Part shown: in pieces, positions 1-9,079 of the stretch | How the letters are laid out: each line of letters starts with the position of its first letter | How positions within the stretch are numbered: the first letter of the stretch is position 1 | Notes under the pieces: generated by a model | Seen by the model: only the letters and a program-made list of their open reading frames with translations | Told to the model about the DNA's origin: nothing | The model's database searches: none | Made by a program: the position numbers and the translations under genes | Source: Streptomyces sp. DvalAA-43 | GTDB lineage: Bacteria; Actinomycetota; Actinomycetes; Streptomycetales; Streptomycetaceae | Direction: 5' to 3' | Assembly (NCBI RefSeq): GCF_900091725.1 | Contig: NZ_FMBW01000019.1 | Span: 78,193 to 142,192, forward strand | DNA length: 64,000 nucleotides

Positions 1-113
1 CCGTACGAGCGGTGCAGGTCCTCCACCCGGACCATGGGCCCGGCCGCCGGCTCCTCGGCGATCGCGGTGCCGCCCTGCCCCTCGGTGCCCGTCCGGCCGG
101 TGCTCTCGGTCAT
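1..113 (-). CDS. ABC transporter ATP-binding protein, N-terminal fragment (truncated by window edge)
   Basis: Only the first 37 codons are present. The reading begins MTESTGRTG and, after an Ala/Glu/Gly-rich leader of about 25 residues, enters VRVEDLHRSYG. That is the typical first strand and A-loop region of an ABC ATPase, just ahead of the Walker A motif. The ATG is preceded by GGGGAGAG at good spacing. The gene reads leftwards out of the window, divergently from the M28 peptidase gene. The family is inferred from the short VEDL-x3-YG signature alone, so the substrate cannot be judged. Confidence 0.7.
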   Translation of the reverse strand, partial: MTESTGRTGTEGQGGTAIAEEPAAGPMVRVEDLHRSY

Positions 114-388
114 GTCTCTCCCCGTGCGTGCTCGAACCCGTCGGCCGCCAGTATGTGCAATGCGTACAGGTCTGGACAATGCCTGGCGGCTCTCGGAGCC
201 CGTCGGGTGACCTCCGACAGGCTCTCGGGCGTACGGGCGGGTGCCGGCATGGCGGCGGCCCGGCCGGTCACGCCCCTCTCCGGAGTGCTACCGCTTTCCG
301 ACAACTTCCCGACAACTTCCTGACACCGGCGGACCAGCCTGACCAAGGTCCACCGGGGCGCATCGCCCCCGTCCTCGAAAGGGTGCGC
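114..388. promoter_or_regulatory. Divergent promoter region with three 11-bp tandem repeats
   Basis: This 275-bp region lies between the divergent ABC and M28 genes. On the minus strand three 11-bp units follow each other without a gap at 295-327: GGTGTCAGGAA, GTTGTCGGGAA and GTTGTCGGAAA. One repeat per helical turn is the usual arrangement of operators for OmpR/PhoP-type response regulators. The array ends about 60 bp before the M28 start. A weaker DasR-like element, AGGTCTGGACAA, lies at 168-179. No -10/-35 pair is obvious. Confidence 0.45.
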
Positions 389-1297
389 ATGACATCACGC
401 AGGAGCCTTCCCCGGTCGGCGGCCGCGGTTGTCGGGTTGTCCCTGACCCTGACCGCGGTCCCCGCCGCCGCGGACGCGCGGCCCCCCGCCGCCCCCAACG
501 CCCCGACCGTCTCCGAGCAGCAGGTGATGCCCCACCTGCGCGCCCTGCAACGCATCGCGGACCGCAACGGCGGCAACCGCGCGCACGGCACGAAGGGGTA
601 CGCGCACTCCGTGGCGTATGTGCGCAGCGCCCTGGACCGGGCCGGATTCCGCACGAAGCTGGTGCCCTTCACCCACGACGGCGCCACCGGCTACAACCTG
701 ATCGCCGACTGGCCGGGCGGCGACCCGGACCATGTGCTGATGACCGGCGCCCACCTCGACAGCGTGAAGGAGGGCCCGGGGATCAATGACAACGGCTCGG
801 GTTCGGTCGCGGTCCTGGCCGCCGCCCTCCAGGTGGCCGAGTCCGGCCTGAAGCCCCGGCGGCACCTGCGGTTCGCGTGGTGGGGCGCGGAGGAGCAGGG
901 GCTGATCGGCTCGGCGAACTACGTCGGCAAGCTCTCCGCGGCCGACCGCCGCAAGATCGACGTCTATCTCAACTTCGACCAGGCGGGCAGCAAGAACACC
1001 CGGCAGTGGCTCGTGGTCCACGACGACGAACACGGCGAGACCGAGGCCCAGCAGGCGTTCGAGGCGTGGTTCGCCGAGCGGGACATCCCCACGTTCGACA
1101 TCGGTGTCGGCGGTTCGGACCACGAGTCGTTCGGCAACGCGGGCATCCCCTCGTCCGGATTCAGCACCGGCATCTCGGACTGCATCCACGAGGCGTGCGA
1201 CAACCTCGCCAACGTGGATCCGAAGACGGAGAAGACCAGCACCGACGCCATCGTCGGCGTGCTGTGGAAGCTCGCCGCCACCGCGCCCCGGCACTGA
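389..1297 (+). CDS. Secreted M28 family zinc aminopeptidase
   Basis: A 302-residue exported aminopeptidase resembling the S. griseus aminopeptidase (SGAP). It should release N-terminal, mainly hydrophobic residues from peptides outside the cell. Residues 1-30 form a signal peptide (MTSRRSLPRS, a hydrophobic core, then AAADA). The catalytic set is complete: zinc ligands H122 (GAHLDS), D134 (INDNGSGS), E169 and D197 (NFDQAG), H267 (CIHEACDN), and general base E168 in WWGAEEQG. The ATG at 389 was chosen because GAAAGGG lies just upstream and the signal peptide starts there; the open frame extends further upstream without signal-like sequence. The M1 peptidase gene follows 23 bp later, so a two-gene extracellular protein-degradation operon is likely. 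Three 11-bp repeats precede it. Confidence 0.92.
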   Translation: MTSRRSLPRSAAAVVGLSLTLTAVPAAADARPPAAPNAPTVSEQQVMPHLRALQRIADRNGGNRAHGTKGYAHSVAYVRSALDRAGFRTKLVPFTHDGATGYNLIADWPGGDPDHVLMTGAHLDSVKEGPGINDNGSGSVAVLAAALQVAESGLKPRRHLRFAWWGAEEQGLIGSANYVGKLSAADRRKIDVYLNFDQAGSKNTRQWLVVHDDEHGETEAQQAFEAWFAERDIPTFDIGVGGSDHESFGNAGIPSSGFSTGISDCIHEACDNLANVDPKTEKTSTDAIVGVLWKLAATAPRH

Positions 1298-1320
1298 CCC
1301 CGACCCCCCAGGAACGAGAC

Positions 1321-2751
1321 ATGCGCAGCATCCCCGACCGACGCCGCAGGACCGTCGCCGCCCTGGTGGCCGCGGTCGTGAGCGGCTCCGTACTGGCCAC
1401 CGTCCCCGCCTCCGCCGCCATCGGCGGCCCGGGGGTCGGCGACCCGTACTTCCCCGACGACGGCAATTCCGGCTACGACGTCTCCCACTACGACGTCCGC
1501 ATCTCCTACGATCCGGCGCACACCGACCACCTCGACGGGGACACCACCGTCACCGCCCGCGCCCTGACCGGCCTGGACCGGTTCAGCCTTGACCTCAAGG
1601 GCTTCACCGTCGCGTCGGTCGAGGTGGACGGCGTCCCGGCGAAGAAGTTCTCCCGGGCGGGCGCCCACGAACTGGTCATCACCCCGGCCCGCCCGGTGGC
1701 GAAGGGGGCGAAGTTCGGCGTCCGGGTGAAGTACGCGGGGCGGCCCGACCCCGAGGGCTGGCACACCCTGGAGACCGGCGGCGCGAACGTGGCGGGCGAA
1801 CCCCACTCCGCGACCTCCTGGTACCCCGCCAACGACCACCCGTCCGACAAGGCCACCTTCGCCCTCACCGCGACGGTCCCCGACGGCTGGACGGCGATCG
1901 GCAACGGCCTGCCCGGCCCCGAGAGCGTCAAGGACGGCCGAAGGACCTTCCGCTGGTTCGAGAACAGGCCGATGGCCACCTACCTCAGCACGGTCGCCAT
2001 CGACCGGTTCACCGTCCACCGCGGCCGGACGGCCGCCGGGACACCGGTCATCACGGCGTACAGCCCGGACGCCGTCATCGACCCCGGGGCGGAGGCCGAG
2101 CAGACGGAGATCCTGGACTTCCTGACCACGAAGTTCGGCCCGTACCCCTTCTCCTCCGCGGGGGCCATCGTCGTCGGGGCCTCGAAGGAGCCCAACGACG
2201 GCCCACTGGCCCTGGAGACACAGAGCCGCCCCACCTACGGCTCCATGCTCTTCGACGGCTCGGTGGTCCATGAGAACACCCACCAGTGGTTCGGTGACAG
2301 CGTCTCGTTCAAGGACTGGCGGGACGGCTGCATCGCCGAGTGCTTCGCCCAGTACGCGGGGCAGTTGTGGGAGGAGCACAAGGGCTCCGACCTGGACCAG
2401 GACTACTACCGGTCCGAGGTGGAGCAGTACCGGAACGATCCGTCGTTCTGGGCCGTCAAGCTCTACGACCCGGGACCGGGCAAGGAACTGGACGGGGCAC
2501 TGTACTTCAAGGGCTCGATGATGCTGCACGCCTTGCGCCGCACGGTGGGCGACGAGGCGTTCTTCCGTACGCTGCGGACCTGGACCCGCGACCACGCGTA
2601 CGGCAACGCTTCGTTCCGGCAGTTCGAGGCGCTGGCGGCGAAGGTCTCGGGCAAGGACCTCAAGGGCTTCTTCGCGGCGTGGGTGGACGGCACGGTGATC
2701 CCGCCTCACAAGTACCTGTACCCGGGCACCCTGGGCACCCCGGCGCGGTGA
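1321..2751 (+). CDS. Secreted M1 family metallopeptidase
   Basis: A 476-residue zinc metallopeptidase of the aminopeptidase N/LTA4 hydrolase superfamily. A signal peptide covers about residues 1-32 (RRRRT, then a hydrophobic run ending PASAA). An N-terminal beta-domain follows, then the substrate-binding GPLALETQSRP (equivalent of GxMEN), then the zinc motif HENTH at 317-321 with the third ligand E340 in CIAECFAQ. It is shorter than full-length aminopeptidase N (about 850 residues) and lacks the long C-terminal helical domain, like other secreted actinobacterial M1 enzymes. It lies 23 bp after the M28 gene and was probably co-transcribed with it. Substrate preference cannot be read from sequence. 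Confidence 0.92.
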   Translation: MRSIPDRRRRTVAALVAAVVSGSVLATVPASAAIGGPGVGDPYFPDDGNSGYDVSHYDVRISYDPAHTDHLDGDTTVTARALTGLDRFSLDLKGFTVASVEVDGVPAKKFSRAGAHELVITPARPVAKGAKFGVRVKYAGRPDPEGWHTLETGGANVAGEPHSATSWYPANDHPSDKATFALTATVPDGWTAIGNGLPGPESVKDGRRTFRWFENRPMATYLSTVAIDRFTVHRGRTAAGTPVITAYSPDAVIDPGAEAEQTEILDFLTTKFGPYPFSSAGAIVVGASKEPNDGPLALETQSRPTYGSMLFDGSVVHENTHQWFGDSVSFKDWRDGCIAECFAQYAGQLWEEHKGSDLDQDYYRSEVEQYRNDPSFWAVKLYDPGPGKELDGALYFKGSMMLHALRRTVGDEAFFRTLRTWTRDHAYGNASFRQFEALAAKVSGKDLKGFFAAWVDGTVIPPHKYLYPGTLGTPAR

Positions 2752-2756
2752 ACAGA

Positions 2757-2794
2757 CGTGGCGGGGCGCCGGGTCGGCCCCGGCGCCCCGCCAC
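2757..2794. terminator. Bidirectional terminator between the M1 peptidase and kdpC
   Basis: A perfect 17-bp inverted repeat (2757-2773 and 2778-2794) with a TCGG loop lies between two convergent genes, 5 bp after the M1 stop. It has no U-run, as is usual for GC-rich actinobacterial terminators. Confidence 0.85.
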
Positions 2795-2815
2795 GCGGGC
2801 CTGCTCAGACCCTGC

Positions 2816-3478
2816 TCACTTCACCAACTCCTTCAGGGCGATGTTGAGCTGGAGGACATTGACCCTCGGCTCCCCCACGAAGCCCAGGATCCGGCCGTCC
2901 GTGTGCTGTTCGACGAGCTTCTCCACCCGGTCGACGGAGAGGTGGTTGCGCTCGGCCACCCGGCGGACCTGGAGCTGTGCGTACGCCGGGGAGATGGCCG
3001 GGTCCAGGCCGGAGCCGGAGGAGGTGACGGCATCGGCCGGCACGTCCGAGGGGCTGACCGGGTGGCCGGGGACGGAGTTGTCCTTGACCACGGCGGCCTT
3101 GGCGGCGGTGACCCAGGCGATCAGTTCCTTGTTGTCGCCGGAGCGGTTGGTGGCGCCGGAGAGGATCAGCTTGTACTGGGTGTTGACGCTGTTGGTGCCC
3201 AGGCCGTTGGAGGGGCGCGGCTGGAACCACTTGAGGTCCGGGGCCGCGGTCTCCTGCCCCTTCTTCAGCGGCAGGTCGTAGCGCTGGCCGATGAGTTCGG
3301 AGCCGACGACCTTGCCGTTCGCGGATATCTCGGAGCCATTGGCCTGGTGGGGGAAGACGCCCTGGGCGACGCCGGTGACGGCGAGCGGGTAGAGCACGCC
3401 GCAGACGACGGTGAGGACGAGCAGGGCCCGCAGCCCGGCCCAGAGCAGCCGGGCGGTGTTTCCTACGGAGTTGTTCAT
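2816..3478 (-). CDS. kdpC: Potassium-transporting ATPase subunit C
   Basis: A 220-residue KdpC, the single-span stabilising subunit of the KdpFABC high-affinity potassium pump. One N-terminal membrane segment (about residues 12-35, LRALLVLTVVCGVLYPLAVTG) is followed by an extracytoplasmic domain carrying the usual GLDPAISPAYA and YQV-like region near the C-terminus (QVRRVAERNHLS). It is the last gene of the operon, 23 bp after kdpB, and is closed by a strong hairpin. Confidence 0.96.
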   Translation of the reverse strand: MNNSVGNTARLLWAGLRALLVLTVVCGVLYPLAVTGVAQGVFPHQANGSEISANGKVVGSELIGQRYDLPLKKGQETAAPDLKWFQPRPSNGLGTNSVNTQYKLILSGATNRSGDNKELIAWVTAAKAAVVKDNSVPGHPVSPSDVPADAVTSSGSGLDPAISPAYAQLQVRRVAERNHLSVDRVEKLVEQHTDGRILGFVGEPRVNVLQLNIALKELVK

Positions 3479-3501
3479 GGCAGGTCAGCCGATTCCTAGA
3501 T

Positions 3502-5628
3502 TCAGTTCAGCCCGGGTACGAGGGAGATGACCATGTCGATGATCTTGATGCCGATGAACGGGGCGACCAGACCGCCGAGTCCGTAGATCCCGAGGTTGCG
3601 CCGGAGCATCGAGTCGGCGCTGCTGGGCCGGTAGCGCACGCCCTTCAGGGCGAGCGGCACCAGCGCGATGATGATCAGCGCGTTGAAGACGACCGCCGAC
3701 AGGATCGCGGACTGGGGCGAGGACAGCTGCATGATGTTCAGCTTGTCCAGGCCGGGATAGACCACGGCGAACATCGCGGGGATGATCGCGAAGTACTTCG
3801 CGACGTCGTTGGCGATCGAGAACGTGGTCAGGGCTCCCCGGGTGATGAGCAGCTGCTTGCCGATCTCGACGATCTCGATCAGCTTGGTGGGGTTGGAGTC
3901 CAGGTCCACCATGTTCCCGGCCTCCTTGGCGGCCGAGGTGCCGGTGTTCATGGCCACGCCGACATCCGCCTGGGCGAGCGCCGGCGCGTCGTTGGTGCCG
4001 TCCCCGGTCATCGCGACGAGTTTGCCCCCCGCCTGCTCCCGCTTGATGAGGGCCATCTTGTCCTCGGGAGTGGCCTCGGCCAGGAAGTCGTCCACGCCTG
4101 CCTCCTCGGCGATGGCCTTCGCGGTCAGCGGGTTGTCGCCGGTGATCATCACCGTACGGATACCCATCCGGCGCAGCTCGTCGAACCGCTCCCGCATCCC
4201 CTCCTTGACGACGTCCTTGAGATGGATGACACCGAGGACCCGGGCACCGTGCTCGTCCTCCAGGGCCACCAGCAGCGGCGTGCCGCCCGCCCCGGAGATC
4301 GTGTCGGTGAGCGACTGGGCGTCCTGCGAGACGCTGCCGCCGCGCTCCTTCACCCAGGCGACGACCGAACCGGTGGCGCCCTTGCGGACCTTGCGTCCGT
4401 CCACGTCGACGCCGGACATGCGCGTCTGGGCGGTGAAGGCGACCCACGCGGCACCGGACAGTTCGCCCTGGTGGCGTTCGCGCAGCCCGTACTTCTCCTT
4501 GGCGAGCACGACGATCGAGCGGCCCTCGGGCGTCTCGTCGGCCAGCGAGGAGAGCTGGGCCGCGTCCGCAAGTTCGGCCTCGGTCGTGCCCTTCACAGGG
4601 ACGAACTCGGCGGCCTGCCGGTTGCCCAGGGTGATGGTGCCGGTCTTGTCGAGCAGCAGGGTCGACACGTCTCCTGCGGCCTCGACGGCACGCCCCGACA
4701 TCGCGAGCACATTGCGCTGCACGAGGCGGTCCATCCCGGCGATGCCGATCGCGGAGAGCAGGGCGCCGATGGTCGTCGGGATCAGGCAGACCAGCAGTGC
4801 GGTCAGCACGATCATCGACTGCCCCTGCCCGGCGTATATCGCGAAGGGCTGGAGGGTGACGACGGCGAGCAGGAAGACGATGGTGAGGGACGCGAGGAGG
4901 ATGTTCAGCGCGATCTCGTTGGGTGTCTTCTGCCGGGCGGCGCCCTCGACCAGGGAGATCATCCGGTCGATGAACGTCTCGCCGGGCTTGGTGGTGATCT
5001 TGACGACGATGCGGTCGGAGAGCACCTTCGTCCCCCCGGTGACGGCGCTCCGGTCGCCTCCGGACTCCCGGATGACCGGGGCGGACTCGCCCGTGATCGC
5101 GGACTCGTCCACGCTGGCGACGCCCTCGACGACATCTCCGTCGCCGGGGATGATGTCACCGGCCTCGCAGACCACCAGATCGCCGATGCGCAGCTCGGTG
5201 CCGGGCACCCGCTCCTCGCTCCCGCCGGTCAGCCGCCGCGCGACGGTGTCGGTCTTGGCCCTGCGCAGCGTGTCGGCCTGCGCCTTGCCGCGTCCCTCGG
5301 CGACCGCCTCCGCCAGGTTGGCGAAGACCGTGGTCAGCCAGAGCCAGGCGGCGATCGCCCAGCCGAACCACTCGCCCGGGTCCAGGCACGCCAGCACGGT
5401 CGTGAACACCGAGCCGATCAGCACCACGAACATCACCGGGGACTTGACCATCACCCGGGGGTCGAGCTTGCGTACCGCGTCCGGGAAGGACCGGACCAGC
5501 TGCGCGGGGTCGAACAGGCCCCCGCCGACGCGTCCTTCGCTCCGGTGCCCCGTGGGCGTGTCCGGGTGCGGTGCCCGGGTGGGGGTGACAGTGGACATCG
5601 AGTCCTCTTGCTCCGTACGAGTGGTCAT
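3502..5628 (-). CDS. kdpB: Potassium-transporting P-type ATPase subunit B
   Basis: The 708-residue catalytic subunit of the Kdp pump. It hydrolyses ATP through an aspartyl-phosphate intermediate to drive potassium uptake. It carries the TGES dephosphorylation loop, the phosphorylation motif DKTGT with D327, and the hinge [19 protein letters not shown]. The ATG at 5628 overlaps the kdpA stop by 4 bp (ATGA) and has GAAGGG upstream. An internal ATG at 5598 (MSTVTP) with its own GAGGA is an alternative and would remove ten residues. The N-terminus is about 20 residues longer than the E. coli protein, which explains the residue number of the phosphorylated aspartate. Confidence 0.97.
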   Translation of the reverse strand: MTTRTEQEDSMSTVTPTRAPHPDTPTGHRSEGRVGGGLFDPAQLVRSFPDAVRKLDPRVMVKSPVMFVVLIGSVFTTVLACLDPGEWFGWAIAAWLWLTTVFANLAEAVAEGRGKAQADTLRRAKTDTVARRLTGGSEERVPGTELRIGDLVVCEAGDIIPGDGDVVEGVASVDESAITGESAPVIRESGGDRSAVTGGTKVLSDRIVVKITTKPGETFIDRMISLVEGAARQKTPNEIALNILLASLTIVFLLAVVTLQPFAIYAGQGQSMIVLTALLVCLIPTTIGALLSAIGIAGMDRLVQRNVLAMSGRAVEAAGDVSTLLLDKTGTITLGNRQAAEFVPVKGTTEAELADAAQLSSLADETPEGRSIVVLAKEKYGLRERHQGELSGAAWVAFTAQTRMSGVDVDGRKVRKGATGSVVAWVKERGGSVSQDAQSLTDTISGAGGTPLLVALEDEHGARVLGVIHLKDVVKEGMRERFDELRRMGIRTVMITGDNPLTAKAIAEEAGVDDFLAEATPEDKMALIKREQAGGKLVAMTGDGTNDAPALAQADVGVAMNTGTSAAKEAGNMVDLDSNPTKLIEIVEIGKQLLITRGALTTFSIANDVAKYFAIIPAMFAVVYPGLDKLNIMQLSSPQSAILSAVVFNALIIIALVPLALKGVRYRPSSADSMLRRNLGIYGLGGLVAPFIGIKIIDMVISLVPGLN

Positions 5629-7289
5629 GACGCCAGCCCTTCGGCCAGCGGCCCCAGCGCGAGGGCCGGGAAGTAGGTCAGCCCGGTGATGATCAGGACC
5701 GTGCCGACCAGCAGTCCGCTGAAGAGCGGCTTGTGCGTGCCCAGGGTGCCCACGGTCGCCGGTACGGGCTTCTGCCCGGCGAGCGAGCCGGCGAGCGCGA
5801 GGACGAACACCATCGGCAGGAACCGGCCGAGCAGCATCGCGAGACCGATCGTGGTGTTGAACCACTGGGTGTCCGCGTTGAGCCCGGCGAACGCCGAACC
5901 GTTGTTGTTCGCACCCGAGGTGTAGGCGTAGAGGATCTCGGAGAATCCGTGGGCGCCGGTGTTGGTCATCGAGTGGGGCGGGGTGGGCAGCGCCATCGCG
6001 GCGGCGGTGAAGCAGAGCACCAGCGCCGGGGTGATCAGGATGTAGCAGGCCGCGAGCTTGATCTCGCGGGTGCCGATCTTCTTGCCGAGGTACTCCGGTG
6101 TACGGCCGACCATCAGCCCGGCGATGAACACCGCGATGATCGCCATGATCAGCATGCCGTAGAGGCCGGAACCCACACCGCCGGGCGCGATCTCGCCGAG
6201 CTGCATGCCCAGCATCGTGATGCCGCCGCCGAAGCCCGTGTACGAGGAGTGGAAGGAGTTCACCGCACCGGTGGAGGTGAGGGTCGTGGCCACGGCGAAG
6301 ATCGACGAGCCGGCGATCCCGAACCGGGTCTCCTTGCCCTCCATCGACCCGCCCGCGATGTCGAACGCGGGCCCGTGGTGGGCGAATTCGGTCCACATCA
6401 TCAGGGTGGTGAAGCCCAGCCAGATGACGCCCATCGCCGCGAGGATCGCGTAACCCTGCTTGAGCGAGCCGACCATCCGGCCGAAGGTCCGCGTCAGCGC
6501 GAACGGAATCACCAGGATCAGGAAGATCTCAAGAAGATTGGACAGCCCGTTGGGGTTCTCGAACGGGTGGGACGAGTTGGCGTTGAAGTAGCCGCCGCCG
6601 TTCGTACCCAGCTCCTTGATGGCCTCCTGGGAGGCCACGGCGCCGCCGTTCCACTGCTGCGCACCGCCCGTGAACTGCCCGACCTCGTGGATGCCGGCGA
6701 AGTTCTGGATCGCGCCGCAGGCCACGAGCAACAACGCGCCGACCACGGCGATCGGCAGCAGGATCCGTACGGTGCCACGCACCAGGTCGGACCAGAAGTT
6801 GCCGAGTTCGCCGGTGCGGGAGCGGGCGAAGCCCCGTACGAGGGCCACCGCGACGGCCATGCCGACGGCGGCCGAGACGAAGTTCTGCACCGCGAGGCCG
6901 CCGGTCTGCACGACATGGCCCATGGCCTGTTCGCCGTAGTACGACTGCCAGTTGGTGTTGGCGACGAAGGACGCCGCCGTGTTGAACGCCTGGTCCGGAT
7001 CGATCGAGGCGAAGCCGAGCGAGCCGGGCAGCGCGCCCTGGAGCCGCTGCAGCAGATAGAGGAAGAGGACGCTCACCGCGGAGAAGGCGAGCACTCCCCG
7101 CAGATACGCGGGCCAGCGCATCTGCGTGTTCGGGTCGGCGCCTACGGCCTTGTACATCCACTTCTCGACGCGCAGGTGCTTGTCCGAGGAGTAGACGCCG
7201 GCCATGTAGTCGCCGAGCGGGCGGTACGCCAGCCCCAGCGCCACGAGGAGCGCGAGGACCTGGAGCACACCGGCGAGGACGGGGCTCAT
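5625..7289 (-). CDS. kdpA: Potassium-transporting ATPase subunit A (ion channel subunit)
   Basis: The 554-residue integral membrane subunit that binds and conducts potassium. It is of normal family length, starts [31 protein letters not shown] with the first span, and has the repeated pore loops (for example [18 protein letters not shown] and [16 protein letters not shown]). About ten membrane spans are visible. It lies 7 bp after kdpF and overlaps kdpB by 4 bp, so the subunits are translationally coupled. Confidence 0.97.
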   Translation of the reverse strand: MSPVLAGVLQVLALLVALGLAYRPLGDYMAGVYSSDKHLRVEKWMYKAVGADPNTQMRWPAYLRGVLAFSAVSVLFLYLLQRLQGALPGSLGFASIDPDQAFNTAASFVANTNWQSYYGEQAMGHVVQTGGLAVQNFVSAAVGMAVAVALVRGFARSRTGELGNFWSDLVRGTVRILLPIAVVGALLLVACGAIQNFAGIHEVGQFTGGAQQWNGGAVASQEAIKELGTNGGGYFNANSSHPFENPNGLSNLLEIFLILVIPFALTRTFGRMVGSLKQGYAILAAMGVIWLGFTTLMMWTEFAHHGPAFDIAGGSMEGKETRFGIAGSSIFAVATTLTSTGAVNSFHSSYTGFGGGITMLGMQLGEIAPGGVGSGLYGMLIMAIIAVFIAGLMVGRTPEYLGKKIGTREIKLAACYILITPALVLCFTAAAMALPTPPHSMTNTGAHGFSEILYAYTSGANNNGSAFAGLNADTQWFNTTIGLAMLLGRFLPMVFVLALAGSLAGQKPVPATVGTLGTHKPLFSGLLVGTVLIITGLTYFPALALGPLAEGLAS

Positions 7290-7296
7290 ATCGCGC

Positions 7297-7386
7297 TCAG
7301 AACCTCTCCGGGTAGAGAAGGGCGAGGACGAGGTAGCCCAGCAGGGCGACTGCCACGACCAGGCCGACGATGTTCTCGGCGGTCAC
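7297..7386 (-). CDS. kdpF: Potassium-transporting ATPase subunit F (29 residues)
   Basis: A short GTG-initiated gene encoding 29 residues: one hydrophobic span containing [20 protein letters not shown]. The LLGYLV-AL core and terminal (E)xF match KdpF of E. coli, which stabilises the KdpABC complex in the membrane. Its GTG overlaps the stop of the upstream 27-residue ORF by 4 bp (GTGA), and kdpA follows 7 bp downstream. Genes of this size are often missed. Confidence 0.88.
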   Translation of the reverse strand: MTAENIVGLVVAVALLGYLVLALLYPERF

Positions 7387-7466
7387 AGCTTCGCCACCCC
7401 CTTGGCGACGAGAGCCACCAACGCGAACACCGCGATCGTGGTGACGACGAAGGCCACATCGGCCAT
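7383..7466 (-). CDS. 27-residue single-span membrane ORF at the head of the kdp operon
   Basis: ATG to TGA encodes MADVAFVVTTIAVFALVALV followed by AKGVAKL: one predicted membrane helix with a short basic tail. AGGAG lies at good spacing before the ATG, and the stop overlaps the kdpF GTG by 4 bp. That coupling makes translation likely. It does not resemble KdpF, which is the next ORF. It could be a further small pump subunit, a regulator of the pump, or a leader cistron needed only for coupling. The function is unknown. Confidence 0.7.
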   Translation of the reverse strand: MADVAFVVTTIAVFALVALVAKGVAKL

Positions 7467-7692
7467 CGTGTGCTCCTAGATGAGGTACGGATTTTTCGGA
7501 CCTCTTGAGCAAACCTCTCGCCAAGGCCGTCCTGGCCTGCGTTGATGGCTTCCTTACGGGGAACGGCGGGCCTTTGACGGCGCACATACGTGCCCTGTAC
7601 GCGCCCCATACGCGCCCCTTTCGCGCGCTTGTCCGGAACTCGCCTTGCGCACGGCCCGAAACCCTCCCGGGGACTCTTCTCCGGACGCGGAA
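7467..7692 (-). promoter_or_regulatory. kdp upstream region with 11-bp direct repeats
   Basis: This region upstream of the kdp operon contains three consecutive 11-bp units on the plus strand at 7587-7619 (TACGTGCCCTG, TACGCGCCCCA, TACGCGCCCCT). A degenerate fourth (TTCGCGCGCTT) ends at 7630. The array lies 121-164 bp before the first small ORF. The phasing suits binding of an OmpR-family regulator such as KdpE; this is inference. No clear -10/-35 pair was found. Confidence 0.45.
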
Positions 7693-7740
7693 CGGCCGGT
7701 GGGCCGCACCCCCTCACAAGGGGATGCGGCCCACCGGCCG
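7693..7740 (-). terminator. Terminator after the DUF3710 gene
   Basis: A 21-bp inverted repeat (7693-7713 and 7720-7740, one G-T pair) with a TCACAA loop lies 30 bp downstream of the DUF3710 stop. It separates the dut cluster from the kdp operon. Confidence 0.85.
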
Positions 7741-7770
7741 AAGCTCTGCCGGGCGGTCGCCCGTGCCCGC

Positions 7771-8544
7771 TCAGCGCACCTCGGTGATCTCGGGTCCGCG
7801 CTGGAGCTGGCCCATGCCGCCGGAGAACTTCGAGCCCTCCTGGCTCTCCTGCTGGACGCCCTCGGGCACCATCTGGGCATCGTTGGGCAGCTTGAGGACG
7901 ATCGGGTCGCGCGGAGCCATCGGGCCCTCGCCACGGACGACCACGGTGTCCCGGAAGATCGTCTCCAGCAGTCCGGCGGCCTCCGGCTGCACGGCGCCCT
8001 GGCCGGAGATCACACCGCGCAGGAACCAGCGCGGTCCGTCGACCCCGACGAAGCGCACCAACTGCACTCCGTTCGTCCCGTCCGGGAGCTGTACGGGGAC
8101 CTGGGCACGCAGCTCCCAGCCCAGCGGGCCCTCGACCTCGTCGATGATCCCGCCCTGCGCGGTGATCCCGGAGGCGATCTCCTCGCGGACCTCGCCCCAG
8201 ATGCCTTCCTTCCTGGGTGCGGCGAACGCCTGGAGCTGGATGGCGCTGTCGCGCAGCACCACGGTCGCGGCGACGATCGCGTCACCGGCCACCTCGACGC
8301 GCAGCTCCATGCCCTCGACTCCGGGCACGAAGACGCCGCCCAGGTCGACCCGGCCCTCGCCGGGCTGGGAGACCTCGGAGACGTCCCACGGCCCGTCCGG
8401 CCGGGGCGCCGGCGGGAGATTCACCCGACGCGTGCCGCTGCCTGCGCCGTCTGCGTCATCGAGCTCGTCGACGACCTGCTCGGCCTCGCGCGCTTCGTCC
8501 GCCACGTCCTCGGCGGAACCACTCTTCTTGCGACGTCCGAACAC
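7771..8544 (-). CDS. DUF3710 domain-containing protein
   Basis: A 257-residue soluble protein of the actinobacterial DUF3710 family. A basic and acidic N-terminus (FGRRKKSGSAEDVADEA) is followed by a beta-rich domain with LVRFVGVDGPRWFLRGVI and AVQPEAAGLLETIFRDTVVVRGEGPMAPRDP. The GTG at 8544 is preceded by GGAAGGA at 7-bp spacing; the longer open frame upstream overlaps dut. It starts one base before the end of the dut ORF. The biochemical role is unknown; the neighbourhood with dut is conserved in streptomycetes as I recall it. Confidence 0.9.
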   Translation of the reverse strand: MFGRRKKSGSAEDVADEAREAEQVVDELDDADGAGSGTRRVNLPPAPRPDGPWDVSEVSQPGEGRVDLGGVFVPGVEGMELRVEVAGDAIVAATVVLRDSAIQLQAFAAPRKEGIWGEVREEIASGITAQGGIIDEVEGPLGWELRAQVPVQLPDGTNGVQLVRFVGVDGPRWFLRGVISGQGAVQPEAAGLLETIFRDTVVVRGEGPMAPRDPIVLKLPNDAQMVPEGVQQESQEGSKFSGGMGQLQRGPEITEVR

Positions 8545-8545
8545 G

Positions 8546-9079
8546 TCACTGTCCTTCCCGGTCGGGTACGACCGAAGCGTAGCTGTTCCCGCCCTGGGTG
8601 ATCCCGCCCCTGACGCCGTCAACATCACCGGAAGCATGCCCTCCGGTGGATCCGAAGCCTCCCTCGCCGCGGGCCGAGCCGGGCAGCTCGGCCACCTCGT
8701 GGAAGCTCACCTTCTCGACCTGCTGGACGACCAGTTGGGCAATCCGGTCGAACCGCTCGAACCGCACGGGCTCACGCGGGTCGAGGTTGATGACGATCAC
8801 CTTGATCTCTCCACGGTACCCGGCATCAACCGTCCCCGGGGCATTCACCAGGGCGACTCCGCAGCGTGCGGCGAGCCCGGACCGCGGGTGCACGAACGCG
8901 GCGTATCCGTCGGGCAGCGCGATCGACACCCCGGTGGGCAGGACCGCCCGCTCGCCCGGAGCGAGCTCGACGGCCTCGGTGGTCACCAGATCGGCCCCGG
9001 CGTCGCCCGGGTGCCCGTAGGCCGGAATCGGCACGTCCGGGTCGACCCGGCGGATCAGTACGTCCACGGGACGGCGCAT
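8546..9079 (-). CDS. dut: dUTP diphosphatase (dUTPase)
   Basis: A 177-residue trimeric-type dUTPase. It hydrolyses dUTP to dUMP, keeping uracil out of DNA and feeding thymidylate synthesis. All five family motifs are visible: AYGHPGDAGADL, HPRSGLAARCGVAL, NAPGTVDAGYRGEIKVIV, RIAQLVVQ and the C-terminal GGFGSTGGH arm. The catalytic aspartate is in TVDAGYRGE. It starts inside the stop of the thioesterase gene (TGATG, 1-bp overlap). Confidence 0.97.
   Translation of the reverse strand: MRRPVDVLIRRVDPDVPIPAYGHPGDAGADLVTTEAVELAPGERAVLPTGVSIALPDGYAAFVHPRSGLAARCGVALVNAPGTVDAGYRGEIKVIVINLDPREPVRFERFDRIAQLVVQQVEKVSFHEVAELPGSARGEGGFGSTGGHASGDVDGVRGGITQGGNSYASVVPDREGQ

Noticed and set aside
164..179. 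DasR site upstream of the M28 peptidase gene
   Set aside because: Only about 11 of 16 positions match dre; too weak to call as a feature.
295..327. PHO box
   Set aside because: The phasing is right, but the repeat core GTTGTCG does not match GTTCACC well enough to name PhoP.
3782..5689. Long plus-strand ORFs opposite kdpB and other genes
   Set aside because: Typical antisense shadows in high-GC DNA: Arg/Ser/Pro-rich translations without Shine-Dalgarno or domains.
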